DNA of 64,000 nt from an uncultured Cyclobacteriaceae bacterium (GTDB taxonomy: Bacteria > Bacteroidota > Bacteroidia > Cytophagales > Cyclobacteriaceae): the NCBI GenBank assembly GCA_947492745.1, contig CANLOE010000001.1, positions 62,001 through 126,000 of the forward strand, given 5' to 3'. How positions within the stretch are numbered: the first letter of the stretch is position 1; the number at the start of each line of letters is the position of its first letter. Positions 37,484 through 45,606 of the stretch are shown piece after piece. Under the pieces are notes generated by a model. That model ran no database searches, was not told the origin of the DNA, and saw only the letters and a list, made by a program, of their open reading frames with translations. A program made the translations under genes and the position numbers.

Positions 37484-38569
37484 ATGGGACAAAAGGCACC
37501 TTATCGACCATTGGAGAAATTACCCCCGAAAATAGAGTGGACCGAAACCATGGCCATATTGAAAGCAGATGCCAAGGCGGCCAGTGCTCTGGGCGAACTC
37601 AAGGGTATAGCAAAGACGATACCGAATCAGAAAATGCTGGTCAATGCCATCGTACTACAAGAGGCCAAAGACAGCTCCGAAATAGAAAATATCATCACCA
37701 CACAAGATGAACTCTATAAAGCCATTTCCACCAGCCAAACCCAGTCCCCGGCCATAAAAGAAGTGGTCAACTATAGAAAAGCCATTTTTAAAGGGTACGA
37801 TATCATCAAAGAAAATGGATTTATCAGATTGTCCGATGTATTGGAGCTGCAAGCATCAATTTTAGAGAACAATGCAGGCATCAGGCAATTGCCCGGGACT
37901 GTCCTGAAAAATGATACTACCGGCGAGGTAGTGTACACTCCTCCTCAGCGTAAGGATGAAATACTTGAGTTGATGAGCAACTTTCTGGAACATTTCAATG
38001 CTCAAAACACATCAGTGTCACCTTTGATCAATCTTGCCGTACTGCATTACCAATTCGAGAGCATCCATCCATTCTATGATGGAAATGGGAGAACAGGAAG
38101 GATATTGAACATTCTTTACCTCATCATAAATGGACTTATAGATGTTCCCATCCTGTACTTAAGTTCGTACATCATATCCCATAAAAAGGAATACTATCAA
38201 TTGCTCAATGCCGTCAATCATAAAAATGAGTGGGAAAAGTGGATACGCTACATGCTCAAGGGAATTGAGGTAACGGCCAAGAACACTATTCAAAAAATTG
38301 ATGATGTCAATCAGTTATTGAACGATACAATACAATTGACCAAAGAAAAAGCCCCGAAGACCTATAGTAAAGAGCTGGTTGAACTGTTGTTCGAGCAGCC
38401 TTATTCCAAAATAGACCATGTAGTCAATCGATTGGAAGTGGAGCGGAAGGCAGCCTCCAGGTACCTAAAGCAAATGGAAAAAATAGGGGTTTTGACAAGC
38501 CAAAAAGTCGGAAGGGAGACCATCTACATTAACAGTAAGCTGATTACGGTATTGAAAAAGCACAAATAG
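37484..38569 (+). CDS. Fic-domain protein with C-terminal winged helix
   Basis: 361 residues from the ATG of MGQKAPYRPLEKLPP; the longer frame runs back across the promoter. The catalytic motif HPFYDGNGRTGR (195-206) is intact, so it should transfer AMP or another nucleotide moiety to a target protein. SSEIEN (64-69) fits the self-inhibitory motif (S/T)xxxE(G/N) of class II Fic proteins, located N-terminal to the Fic core. The C-terminal part (about 300-360, SKIDHVVNRLEVERKAASRYLKQMEKIGVL) is a winged-helix DNA-binding domain. No separate antitoxin is needed in this class. It lies between the two long direct repeats, the second of which starts inside its last codons. Confidence 0.92.
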   Translation: MGQKAPYRPLEKLPPKIEWTETMAILKADAKAASALGELKGIAKTIPNQKMLVNAIVLQEAKDSSEIENIITTQDELYKAISTSQTQSPAIKEVVNYRKAIFKGYDIIKENGFIRLSDVLELQASILENNAGIRQLPGTVLKNDTTGEVVYTPPQRKDEILELMSNFLEHFNAQNTSVSPLINLAVLHYQFESIHPFYDGNGRTGRILNILYLIINGLIDVPILYLSSYIISHKKEYYQLLNAVNHKNEWEKWIRYMLKGIEVTAKNTIQKIDDVNQLLNDTIQLTKEKAPKTYSKELVELLFEQPYSKIDHVVNRLEVERKAASRYLKQMEKIGVLTSQKVGRETIYINSKLITVLKKHK

Positions 38570-38926
38570 CAATATGCCCTTCTGATCTAAAATTCCAAAC
38601 CTGTTTCTGCTAAAGTTCTATAAACCAAAATTTTGCAACATTCCCTTCCATAAAAACCCATTTTACCGGACCATGGGCATCAATCGTAAGCAACTGACTT
38701 TCAAAAAATAACAAAGGTCGGCAACATTGTTGACCTTTTTGATCAACGGTAAGTTTCCGGAAATCGAACAAAGTGGAAGTATGTGTTTGAGGGTGAGAGT
38801 GAGCGTGAGTATTGAGAAGCAGAGTGATGTGTCTCGCTTTCGCTCGCACAACACTCTGCTTAGTACCAGGAGTGTACCCAATATCGAACTTTTTAGGGGA
38901 TTTGAGGGCTGTGGTGGGGTTTTTAG
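38545..38926 (+). repeat. Long direct repeat, copy 2
   Basis: Collinear with 36819-37188, starting in the last codons of the intact fic gene. It contains the 59-bp block 38814-38872 that is identical to 42045-42103 at the tRNA-Leu 3' end. Confidence 0.9.
38814..38872. repeat. att-like block identical to the tRNA-Leu 3' end region
   Basis: 59 bp identical to 42045-42103, running from GAGAAGCAGAGTGATGTG to TAGTACCAGGAG. The last nine bases are the end of the tRNA-Leu acceptor stem. A 58-bp diverged version lies at 37078-37135. An imperfect hairpin (AGCAGAGTG with CACTCTGCT) lies inside. Confidence 0.85.
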
Positions 38927-39273
38927 AATAGCTCTTCTAAACAGCTATGAGTACAGTATAACACTTATAAAATACTGCTTAACATTTGTTCATTTAGATC
39001 CAGTATCTGGCAAAGGACTATTAGTTTTGAAGTGACATCGAAAATAGCAGACATCATGTACACTTCATCTAAAATCTTACCAATATTTTTAGGCCGAACC
39101 TCCAGTATTTATAATATAGCCTTTTAAAGAAGTGACCAGTCAGAGACACTCAAACTGATGCGTGTTGAGTAATTTATCAATGCAAGATTTTAATTGGTTA
39201 ACAGTCATAGTTGTTTTTAGAACCTTACAACGGAGGAATAGCTTTGCTCCTTGTTTTGGCGAACGGGCAGCTA
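38927..39273. other. AT-rich intergenic stretch in the accessory block
   Basis: About 350 bp between direct repeat 2 and the anti-sigma stop. No gene, terminator or known repeat seen. Confidence 0.4.
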
Positions 39274-40344
39274 CTATTCATCATTTTTAAGGTGTTCGAT
39301 ACTATCGTTCTGAGTTCCATTTGCAACCCTTTTTGTGATTTTAACTTTTGAGAAATTGGGTTCGGTGTTTTTTATTTCAAAGCTTGAAATTTCAACTTCT
39401 TGTATTTCATCGCAGTGATTTCTAGAGACTTCCCAAGAACAAAAGAAAGGGGTGGAATCCACATGCTTCCAAATGTAATCGTTTGTTGCCCAATTTGAGC
39501 CATATATATTCATGTACTCATCTTTCAATGACACATCTCCTTTAAGTACATTGAATAGATATGGAATTTTCTCAATGCCAAGCATCATGAATAAGTCTCC
39601 ATACCAGATCCATCGAGGATTTTCTTGTGGTTTATACCTTCTAGATGTGTAGACACCAGATTGAGTAGTAGTCCAATTCAAGGACTTGTTGAATCTATCC
39701 AACTCTGAAACCGTGCAGATTCTGGATGTTCTAAATTGATAACGATTAAATATTTTACCATCCGCTCTTCTCTTTTTAACGATGCATAATATTGGGCCTT
39801 TAGAAGACAGTTTGATGAGTACAGCAATTGAGAAGATGACAGGGCTGAGTATAAAAATGGTCAAGGATGAGGTGATGATATCCAACCCCCTTTTCCAAAT
39901 TGGTGCTGCTGTAATCTTCGAAAAATAGCTTTTACTAGTGACAACTTTAAACCGATTGTTTACATGAATATGTTTGGTGTTTTTAAAAAGCTCATTGTCT
40001 TCTTGCAACCCAACGGCTTTTCTAAGACCAGCTTCCAAGTCTTCCACAAGATTAGTATTTGGTCGTGTTGTATTGCCTTTCTTAATCATGAATAATTTTG
40101 TCGCTTCAATAAATTTCCTTTCATCCTCATTTATCATGTTTAAGACGTCTTCTCCACAAGTAATTTCCTCATGGTTCTTTTGCTCTACAATTCCGGCTAG
40201 GACATCTTGGCAAAAAGGACAGGTATCTATATGGGACCTTAGTTCTTGGCGATTATCTTCATCAAAAGCAAACTTTACCAGAGCACTGAAATCTGGGCAT
40301 TCGGGCTGCGGACTTTTACGGTTAAATATTGTAATGTTCTTCAT
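39274..40344 (-). CDS. Zinc-finger anti-sigma fused to a sugar-phosphotransferase-like membrane domain
   Basis: 356 residues. N terminus: C16 and the HxxxCxxC finger HIDTCPFC (H38, C42, C45), as in zinc-binding anti-sigma factors. After a soluble linker (50-145) comes KRGLDIITSSLTIFILSPVI, a hydrophobic helix (about 151-180). SSKGPILCIVKKRRADGKIFNRYQFRT follows, matching the membrane anchor and N-terminal core of monotopic polyprenyl-phosphate sugar-1-P transferases (PF02397). The NVLKGDVSL motif (265-273) is kept. The catalytic Asp-Glu just before it is replaced by Glu-Lys (E258, K259), and the following GPRP motif is absent, so catalysis is doubtful. It overlaps the sigma gene by 4 bp. A membrane-bound sigma regulator is inferred. 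Confidence 0.82.
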   Translation of the reverse strand: MKNITIFNRKSPQPECPDFSALVKFAFDEDNRQELRSHIDTCPFCQDVLAGIVEQKNHEEITCGEDVLNMINEDERKFIEATKLFMIKKGNTTRPNTNLVEDLEAGLRKAVGLQEDNELFKNTKHIHVNNRFKVVTSKSYFSKITAAPIWKRGLDIITSSLTIFILSPVIFSIAVLIKLSSKGPILCIVKKRRADGKIFNRYQFRTSRICTVSELDRFNKSLNWTTTQSGVYTSRRYKPQENPRWIWYGDLFMMLGIEKIPYLFNVLKGDVSLKDEYMNIYGSNWATNDYIWKHVDSTPFFCSWEVSRNHCDEIQEVEISSFEIKNTEPNFSKVKITKRVANGTQNDSIEHLKNDE

Positions 40345-40946
40345 CCTACAAACACTTTGATTATGTCCTCTTTAGAGCTTTTATTCTCTTTTATGATTTT
40401 TCTAGCATCTCTTAGGTAAGCCCTAACTGTTGATAATGTTTTACCCATATCAACAGCTATTTCGGCACACTTGCTACCCTTTGCTACTTCTACAAGAGTA
40501 TAAGCTTGGTTATGAGTCAACGTCTTTGGTCTAATCTCTTCAGTCAAGTATTGATATAGTCTTTCATGTGCTTCCTCCATAGCCAGTTCGTAATTATTCG
40601 AGAAAATTTGCTGATGGACGACTTTAAAGGCCGAATCGTTATAGGGTAAGAACAAATGCTGACTCCCTAGTCTATATTTTTTCATTATATCATAACTAGC
40701 TCTAGTAACTGAAGTACAAAGATAATTCTGGAGGTTTTTGAAAGGCATTTGAGGTGGTTTTCTAATACGTATCAGAACGGTATTGGTAGCCTCATTTGCC
40801 AAATGGCGATTCTTTACTATTCTATAAGCAATAGCTGTAAGATACTCGTATATTCCAGTTTCAAGGAAACTTCTATAGTAGTATTCATTTTTAGTTGAGT
40901 AGAATCGATTAAGCAATTCTGTCATTTTATCAAATTTTCCAGTCAT
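40341..40946 (-). CDS. ECF-type RNA polymerase sigma factor
   Basis: 201 residues. Region 2-like helices lie at about 30-95 (YLTAIAYRIVKNRHLANEATNTVLIRIRK..NLQNYLCTSVTRASYDIMKKYR). Region 4 lies at about 140-190, with the helix-turn-helix KCAEIAVDMGKTLSTVRAYLRDARKII. The sequence is divergent from common ECF groups, but the two-domain size and the overlap with a zinc-finger anti-sigma gene support the call. It is expected to redirect RNA polymerase when freed from the downstream partner. Its own promoter lies in the AT-rich gap up to 41140, shared with the divergent HEPN gene. Confidence 0.82.
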   Translation of the reverse strand: MTGKFDKMTELLNRFYSTKNEYYYRSFLETGIYEYLTAIAYRIVKNRHLANEATNTVLIRIRKPPQMPFKNLQNYLCTSVTRASYDIMKKYRLGSQHLFLPYNDSAFKVVHQQIFSNNYELAMEEAHERLYQYLTEEIRPKTLTHNQAYTLVEVAKGSKCAEIAVDMGKTLSTVRAYLRDARKIIKENKSSKEDIIKVFVG

Positions 40947-41155
40947 TTGTTAGAGTATTTAATAATATAGACGGGGAAAAGAAAAAAGTAGGGGTGGATC
41001 TACGGGGATTCCTGTTAATTATGTCATAAAATGCTGTTCAGTTATGGTTAAAGCGGTTTTATTTATTACATATGCTAATAGTGGTATTATTGTTTAAAAC
41101 ATACACTTATAATGAGTTGGGGAGGTTTTCAGCTCCTTAATTGAAAATCAAAAAG

Positions 41156-41842
41156 ATGATTAATTATTATAAACTCGACAAAATAATCGAGCGGAACAGT
41201 ATTCTGACAGATAATTACAATAAAGGCGAAAAAGATGCATTTCTCAATTTTCTTGATAGTATGCAGGAAGCGATGGATTTATGCTATTTCATCCTTGAGA
41301 GTAAGGTAAAAGCAGCCATGAGGCACTAAGCAAGGAAAAATTATGTGATTAATATAGTATCTGCGCTTGAGCAATTTTTTAAGCAAGTGATAAAGTATCA
41401 CTTGGCTGAATATGACAATAATTTGAAAGAACTCCTGAGAGAAAAAATCACACTTTGGGAAGCATCAAAGTTATTTTCAGAAGAAAAAGTAAAGCTTAGA
41501 GATATTGTTGCTAGCTTTTATTCCTTTCAAAGTTTGGAAGAAATTAACCGAGTTATGTCAATTATTTTGGGTCAAGATTTCATCCGCCTGATTGGAAGCC
41601 GTGACACCAAAGATTATATTCCAAGGAATAAAATGACAAAATCGTTTGTCTTGGACAGAGACGATCCGGAATGGAAAAGTGACCTAAGCGAACTATTTGA
41701 CCTCAGACATAATTTCGTACATCATACAAGCAAAAAAAGAAAATTGTCTCAAAAGCAGTTGAATCGTGTGATAAATCCAGTGTTATTCGTAATCATGACG
41801 ATGTTGCATTCCTTACAATATAAAAACTGGGATAAAGTGTAG
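41156..41842 (+). pseudogene. HEPN-domain gene interrupted by an in-frame TAA
   Basis: Two frames read as one protein of about 228 residues, broken by a TAA at 41327-41329 with no frameshift (..KVKAAMRH-stop-ARKNYVINIVSALEQFF..). The C-terminal part has ELFDLRHNFVHHTSKK, an R-x4-H motif (RHNFVH) of HEPN RNases, set in an alpha-helical protein of the RiboL-PSP-HEPN type. The second frame alone could start at the GTG at 41345, which would give a 165-residue protein that keeps the HEPN motif. Either it is a recent pseudogene, or a shortened form is made. No antitoxin partner is recognised next to it. Confidence 0.7.
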
Positions 41843-42044
41843 TGGATTTGGGGCTGTGTTGGGGTTTTGAACCAAAATATTTCCCTCTTTTCAGAGTCAC
41901 TCACAGAGGACTCTGAGGCTTTTGTTGTTTGAAATGCAATATTGTCTAAATATGCCTTTCCAAAAACTTCAACCGTTTTGATATACAGTGAGCTTCTGAA
42001 AATCAAACAAAGTGAGAAATGGAGTGAGTTTGAGAGTGAGATTA

Positions 42045-42103
42045 GAGAAGCAGAGTGATGTGTCTCGCTTTCGCTCGCACAACACTCTGCTTAGTACCAG
42101 GAG
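42045..42103. repeat. att-like block at the tRNA-Leu 3' end
   Basis: Identical to 38814-38872. It covers the last nine bases of the tRNA gene and the 50 bp downstream of it (on the minus strand), including a hairpin that may terminate the tRNA transcript. Homology with the long direct repeats extends leftward in weaker form to about 41965. Confidence 0.85.
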
Positions 42104-42178
42104 CGGGACTTGAACCCGCACGACCCGAGGGTCATCAGATTTTAAGTCTGACGTGTCTACCAATTCCACCATCCCGGC
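42095..42178 (-). tRNA. tRNA-Leu (anticodon UAA)
   Basis: 84 nt, class II with a long variable arm. The acceptor stem GCCGGGA pairs with TCCTGGT (two G-U pairs), the discriminator is A, the D-loop contains TTGGTAGACA, the anticodon loop is ACTTAAAAT with anticodon TAA, and the T-arm is GCGGGTTCAAGTCCCGC. CCA is not encoded. Its 3' end is duplicated in the att-like blocks to the left. Confidence 0.95.
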
Positions 42179-42358
42179 AGGGTATGGGAGTAAATGAATC
42201 TAGACGCTATTATCTTAAATAATAAGGTCTTTTTTTCTTTATTAAATTAGAAATGAATACTTATCTGCATTCCTGCAAATACTATCTATAGATGAATAGT
42301 GGATAATCTTCAGGGATGTAGAGCTATATCAGCACCATAACCTCATATTGTAAAAAAG

Positions 42359-42431
<73 letters not shown>

Positions 42432-42543
42432 TTTTATTTTTTTAGAATATCAGTCTATTTAAAGAACGTTTTCTGTACTGATTCCCTTAATTGGAATGCA
42501 AATTTAATGAAGTGTTTTGAATATGCAACCCCTGAAAGAAAAA

Positions 42544-43491
42544 TTATGCAGATTTTTTATATTCCGTTCTTCCCCGTTGTTCTTGTGCCAGTAATTTGGC
42601 GTGCTCCTTGTCCTTAGAATACTTGATATGATTTGGCACTCCTTTCAGGTCCCAGACCAGCCCCACGTAGGAGAACAATTTGAGTACATAAAAGGTAATG
42701 TCCACTTCCCACCAGAAGAACCCTTGCCGTGCCGCTACCTGATAGTAGTGATGGTTGTTATGCCAGCCTTCGCCCAATGTCACCAAAGCCAGCCAAAAGT
42801 TATTTCTGGACTCGTCTCCGGAAACGTAGCGTTGATTGCCAAATTTGTGAGACAGGGAATTGATGGTAAAAGTACCATGGTACAGGATAACCGTACTCAA
42901 AAAGAATCCGACAAACAAAGTCGATAGCCCTCCTTCAACACTGAACATCGTCAATACACTGCCCCCATTGACCCAGCCACCCAAGGCCATGACCGCCAGT
43001 GCCATTATCAGTGGTGGTAACAAGTGATATTTGTTCAGCCACACCAGTTCGGGATATTTTGCGTAATCACCGATCAACTTATAATCAGTCTCCTTATAGT
43101 CCGGACCGACAATCCAGCCCACATGAGAATACCAAAAGCCATAGAGCTTCATCGAATGCGGATCCTCCGGGGTATCACTGGTACGGTGATGTACACGATG
43201 GTGTGCCGCCCACCAGAGCGCCCCTTTCTGTACCGAAGTCTGCGCCATAAAGGCGATAATAAACTGAAAGACCCTAGAGGTCTTGTACGATTTATGGGCA
43301 AAATAGCGGTGATACCCTCCGGTAATCCAGAACATTCTGGCAAAGTACAGTACTGCGCAGACTATCCAATCGAAAACAGTCGCCCCTGTCCAAAATGCGG
43401 CCAAAGGCAATAAATGAATCACTATAAAGTTGATTTCATGTTTCAGCTTAGGTTTGTTTCTTTCTTGTAATACTATTTTTTTTTCCGTCAT
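42544..43491 (-). CDS. Membrane fatty-acid (acyl-CoA-type) desaturase
   Basis: 315 residues. The three histidine clusters of di-iron desaturases are present: HRYFAH (61-66), HRVHH (98-102) and HNNHH (244-248). Hydrophobic segments at about 23-55 and 155-205 make two membrane hairpins. It should insert a cis double bond, probably delta-9, into fatty acyl chains at the membrane and so adjust membrane fluidity. It is a single gene with a clear ATG and lies just outside the tRNA island. Confidence 0.93.
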   Translation of the reverse strand: MTEKKIVLQERNKPKLKHEINFIVIHLLPLAAFWTGATVFDWIVCAVLYFARMFWITGGYHRYFAHKSYKTSRVFQFIIAFMAQTSVQKGALWWAAHHRVHHRTSDTPEDPHSMKLYGFWYSHVGWIVGPDYKETDYKLIGDYAKYPELVWLNKYHLLPPLIMALAVMALGGWVNGGSVLTMFSVEGGLSTLFVGFFLSTVILYHGTFTINSLSHKFGNQRYVSGDESRNNFWLALVTLGEGWHNNHHYYQVAARQGFFWWEVDITFYVLKLFSYVGLVWDLKGVPNHIKYSKDKEHAKLLAQEQRGRTEYKKSA

Positions 43492-43784
43492 TTTTCACTT
43501 TTTAATTAGGTGTCAGCACCTTTTCAGCTGCAAAGCTATTGATTATAAGAACAGTTTCAAAGCGTAAAAAGTGCAATTGCTTACATCCGAACATCTCAAA
43601 CCGACAGCAATGACAAAGCATCATCAGGCTGTTATCGATCCACGCACTCTAAACACAAACAACTAAAAATCAATGACTTAAATTGCATAGACCTAGTGTA
43701 CGGCTTTTACAATGTACCGCTCACTCAATCCGCTGATTTATGGTACTTTTTGTCGGTATAACAAACAAATGCTATTACAGTTAT

Positions 43785-43994
43785 CTATTCATTGGATGAG
43801 TTATCCTGTTTTGCCTCAGCCCTACGGCCCTCAATGAGTATGTCCTGCTGGTATTTTCGGATTTGGCCCGAAACCTCATCAGGCTTTTGTTCAACTGTTG
43901 GCTTGAATCCCTTATTCTGTATTTCTTCATAATGCCGTTTGTCCCCATAGGTGTTCATAAATAATCTTCGATGACTCCTTCGAAGGACAAACAA
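43785..43994 (-). CDS. Possible small hydrophilic protein
   Basis: 69 residues at most; the internal ATG at 43958 (MNTYGDKRHYEEIQNKGFKP) may be the true start. The sequence is charged and low in hydrophobics, with no motif. Support is only the open frame and reasonable composition; it may be spurious. Confidence 0.35.
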   Translation of the reverse strand: MFVLRRSHRRLFMNTYGDKRHYEEIQNKGFKPTVEQKPDEVSGQIRKYQQDILIEGRRAEAKQDNSSNE

Positions 43995-44276
43995 AGCGGC
44001 GTCAATCTGCGGTTTAGTTCACTGTTTAGCTCTATTTATATATTTATAATCGAAGTCCATAAACCCTCGGTTTGAAAATTTATGGCGACCTTTGACCTAG
44101 GTCATGCATAATCCTTTCCATAGCGGGATAATCCTCTTATAATCAGTAAAATAAATGCTTTTTTTTCAAATTGATTGCAGCAGTACTACACAAAACTAAA
44201 TCCAACAAAAACATCCCGATTTATGGCGATGTAAGCCCTCAAGACAAAATTCCTGCTTGAATCAATTGATACTTGG
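43995..44276. other. Intergenic stretch with a decayed A-type TNA element
   Basis: Near 44175-44260, strings such as GCAGTACTAC, AAATCCAACAAAAAC, CCCGATTTATGG and GTAAGCCCTCAAGACAAAAT follow the order of the right half of subfamily A in damaged form. No gene. Confidence 0.45.
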
Positions 44277-44302
44277 ACCAAAAAGCCCAAGGACTTTTTG
44301 GT
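44277..44302 (-). terminator. Hairpin directly after the 44303 gene
   Basis: ACCAAAAAG and CTTTTTGGT form a perfect 9-bp stem with an 8-nt loop, touching the stop codon. There is no T-run beyond it on the minus strand, so terminator function is only probable. Confidence 0.5.
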
Positions 44303-45100
44303 TTAACTGCTTTGGCCATTGGCATCGTCCTCTTGAGGGTCGATGTCCCATTCGGGCCCCGTCAGCGACTCCAAGCTATAATAAGAAATGTTCATATTGA
44401 TAATCTGATGGTAAGGAAGGATGAAAAAATCCCCAGGTATATGATAGTATTTTTTCTCGCTATCGCTGTCATGTTCGATATTTCTGCGCCTCACCTCAGA
44501 AAGGTAGATCTGCTCCAGTCCGCTACCCTCTTTGGTCAGTTGGTAGCCCTCCAATAGGCCCGAATAGAGAAAAGTTTTGCCTCCTATACTGACAACCGCA
44601 TCGATATAGGTGAAATCTATGCTACTGACCTTGCCTTTTATATTGGGGAAATCCAAAATTTCGCCACGAAGCACATAATACCAATGATTCTGAAAACGGA
44701 AGAGCTTTGTCTTCTTATCCAGTTTACTTTTTCTAACGGCAAACTTCATCAACACTGCCAAACCACCGGCCCATATCCATAAAGAAACATTATAGAACAA
44801 AATCTCCCCGATACGCTGCCTAACACTATCTACAGCTGCTTTTGCCGCATCAAAATTGCCCCCAAGGGCCAACGTAGCTATGGCATCAAGGTCAGGTTCG
44901 TAACCGAACAGATGTACCGCTATGAGATAATGTAAAGCTTGGAAGATGACCCCTGGCGCAACAGCGGCTAAAAATACCTGAAAGGGTGTGGATTTGAAAT
45001 ATTCTTTGGAAAATTCTCCTGTGTAATAAAACCTTCTGAAAATCAGTGAAGGGAGAATAAATAAAATAAAGAGAAGGATAGCCCCTACCGCAAGATTCAT
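44303..45100 (-). CDS. Membrane protein of unknown function
   Basis: 265 residues. Hydrophobic segments at about 4-22, 42-65 and 105-125 are followed by a soluble, probably cytoplasmic, C-terminal domain. That domain has the strand-rich pattern WYYVLRGEILDFPNIKGKVSSIDFTYIDAVVSIGGKTFLYSGLLEGYQL and an acidic tail. The soluble domain may be a small beta-barrel, but no family is recognised. It begins after a short minus-strand gene (45123-45353) and may share its promoter. Confidence 0.7.
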   Translation of the reverse strand: MNLAVGAILLFILFILPSLIFRRFYYTGEFSKEYFKSTPFQVFLAAVAPGVIFQALHYLIAVHLFGYEPDLDAIATLALGGNFDAAKAAVDSVRQRIGEILFYNVSLWIWAGGLAVLMKFAVRKSKLDKKTKLFRFQNHWYYVLRGEILDFPNIKGKVSSIDFTYIDAVVSIGGKTFLYSGLLEGYQLTKEGSGLEQIYLSEVRRRNIEHDSDSEKKYYHIPGDFFILPYHQIINMNISYYSLESLTGPEWDIDPQEDDANGQSS

Positions 45101-45122
45101 AGGAGTAAATTACGGAAATAAG

Positions 45123-45353
45123 CTAATCTTTGTTGTTTAGGGATAAGTCTTTTACCAATTTTAAGCGGTACTGTTTTGTGCCATTCTTGAAAGAAGCACT
45201 TTCCTTTCCGCTTCGGACTTTGTGTATAGCATTAAGAAACCTATTTTTAGTGCCTTCGTCACTGAGAATCGTTTTGACCCGATCACTTTGCAGAGGTCTT
45301 ACAGTTCTAAAAAAATCCTTAAACATATGCTTTAAGTTTTCGAAACTTGTCAT
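45123..45353 (-). CDS. Small basic protein of unknown function
   Basis: 76 residues, rich in Lys and Arg (FKDFFRTVRPLQSDRVKTILSDEGTKNRFLNAIHKVRSG), no signal or membrane segment. The helical, basic make-up suggests nucleic-acid or protein binding, but there is no recognised motif. It lies 22 bp upstream of the 44303-45100 gene on the same strand, so the two probably form an operon. Confidence 0.55.
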   Translation of the reverse strand: MTSFENLKHMFKDFFRTVRPLQSDRVKTILSDEGTKNRFLNAIHKVRSGKESASFKNGTKQYRLKLVKDLSLNNKD

Positions 45354-45606
45354 TTAAATTTTCAGTGAATAAAATTAAGCTAATTATATGTTAATTCAAA
45401 ATGAAGAAAAGGACTTCCTTCCCTTTCATTTGTATCATTATATTAATGAAACTGTCTTATGTACTATAAAGTTCGATATATACTATTTTTTTTGCAGTAC
45501 CATTAATTCTCCCGTCACTTACATGAACTTATCTTTAGCTTCATCGTTTACATAAAATAGAACGAATTATGAGCTTTTAGGGTATCTACCCTTATACCGA
45601 TAGCGG

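Noticed and set aside
38610-38849. 79-codon minus-strand frame
   Set aside because: Lies wholly in the long direct repeat carrying the tRNA-end block; low-complexity and without family features.
39274-40344. Simple sugar transferase of a polysaccharide cluster
   Set aside because: There is an N-terminal zinc finger, an overlapping sigma gene, no other polysaccharide genes, and the catalytic dyad is replaced.
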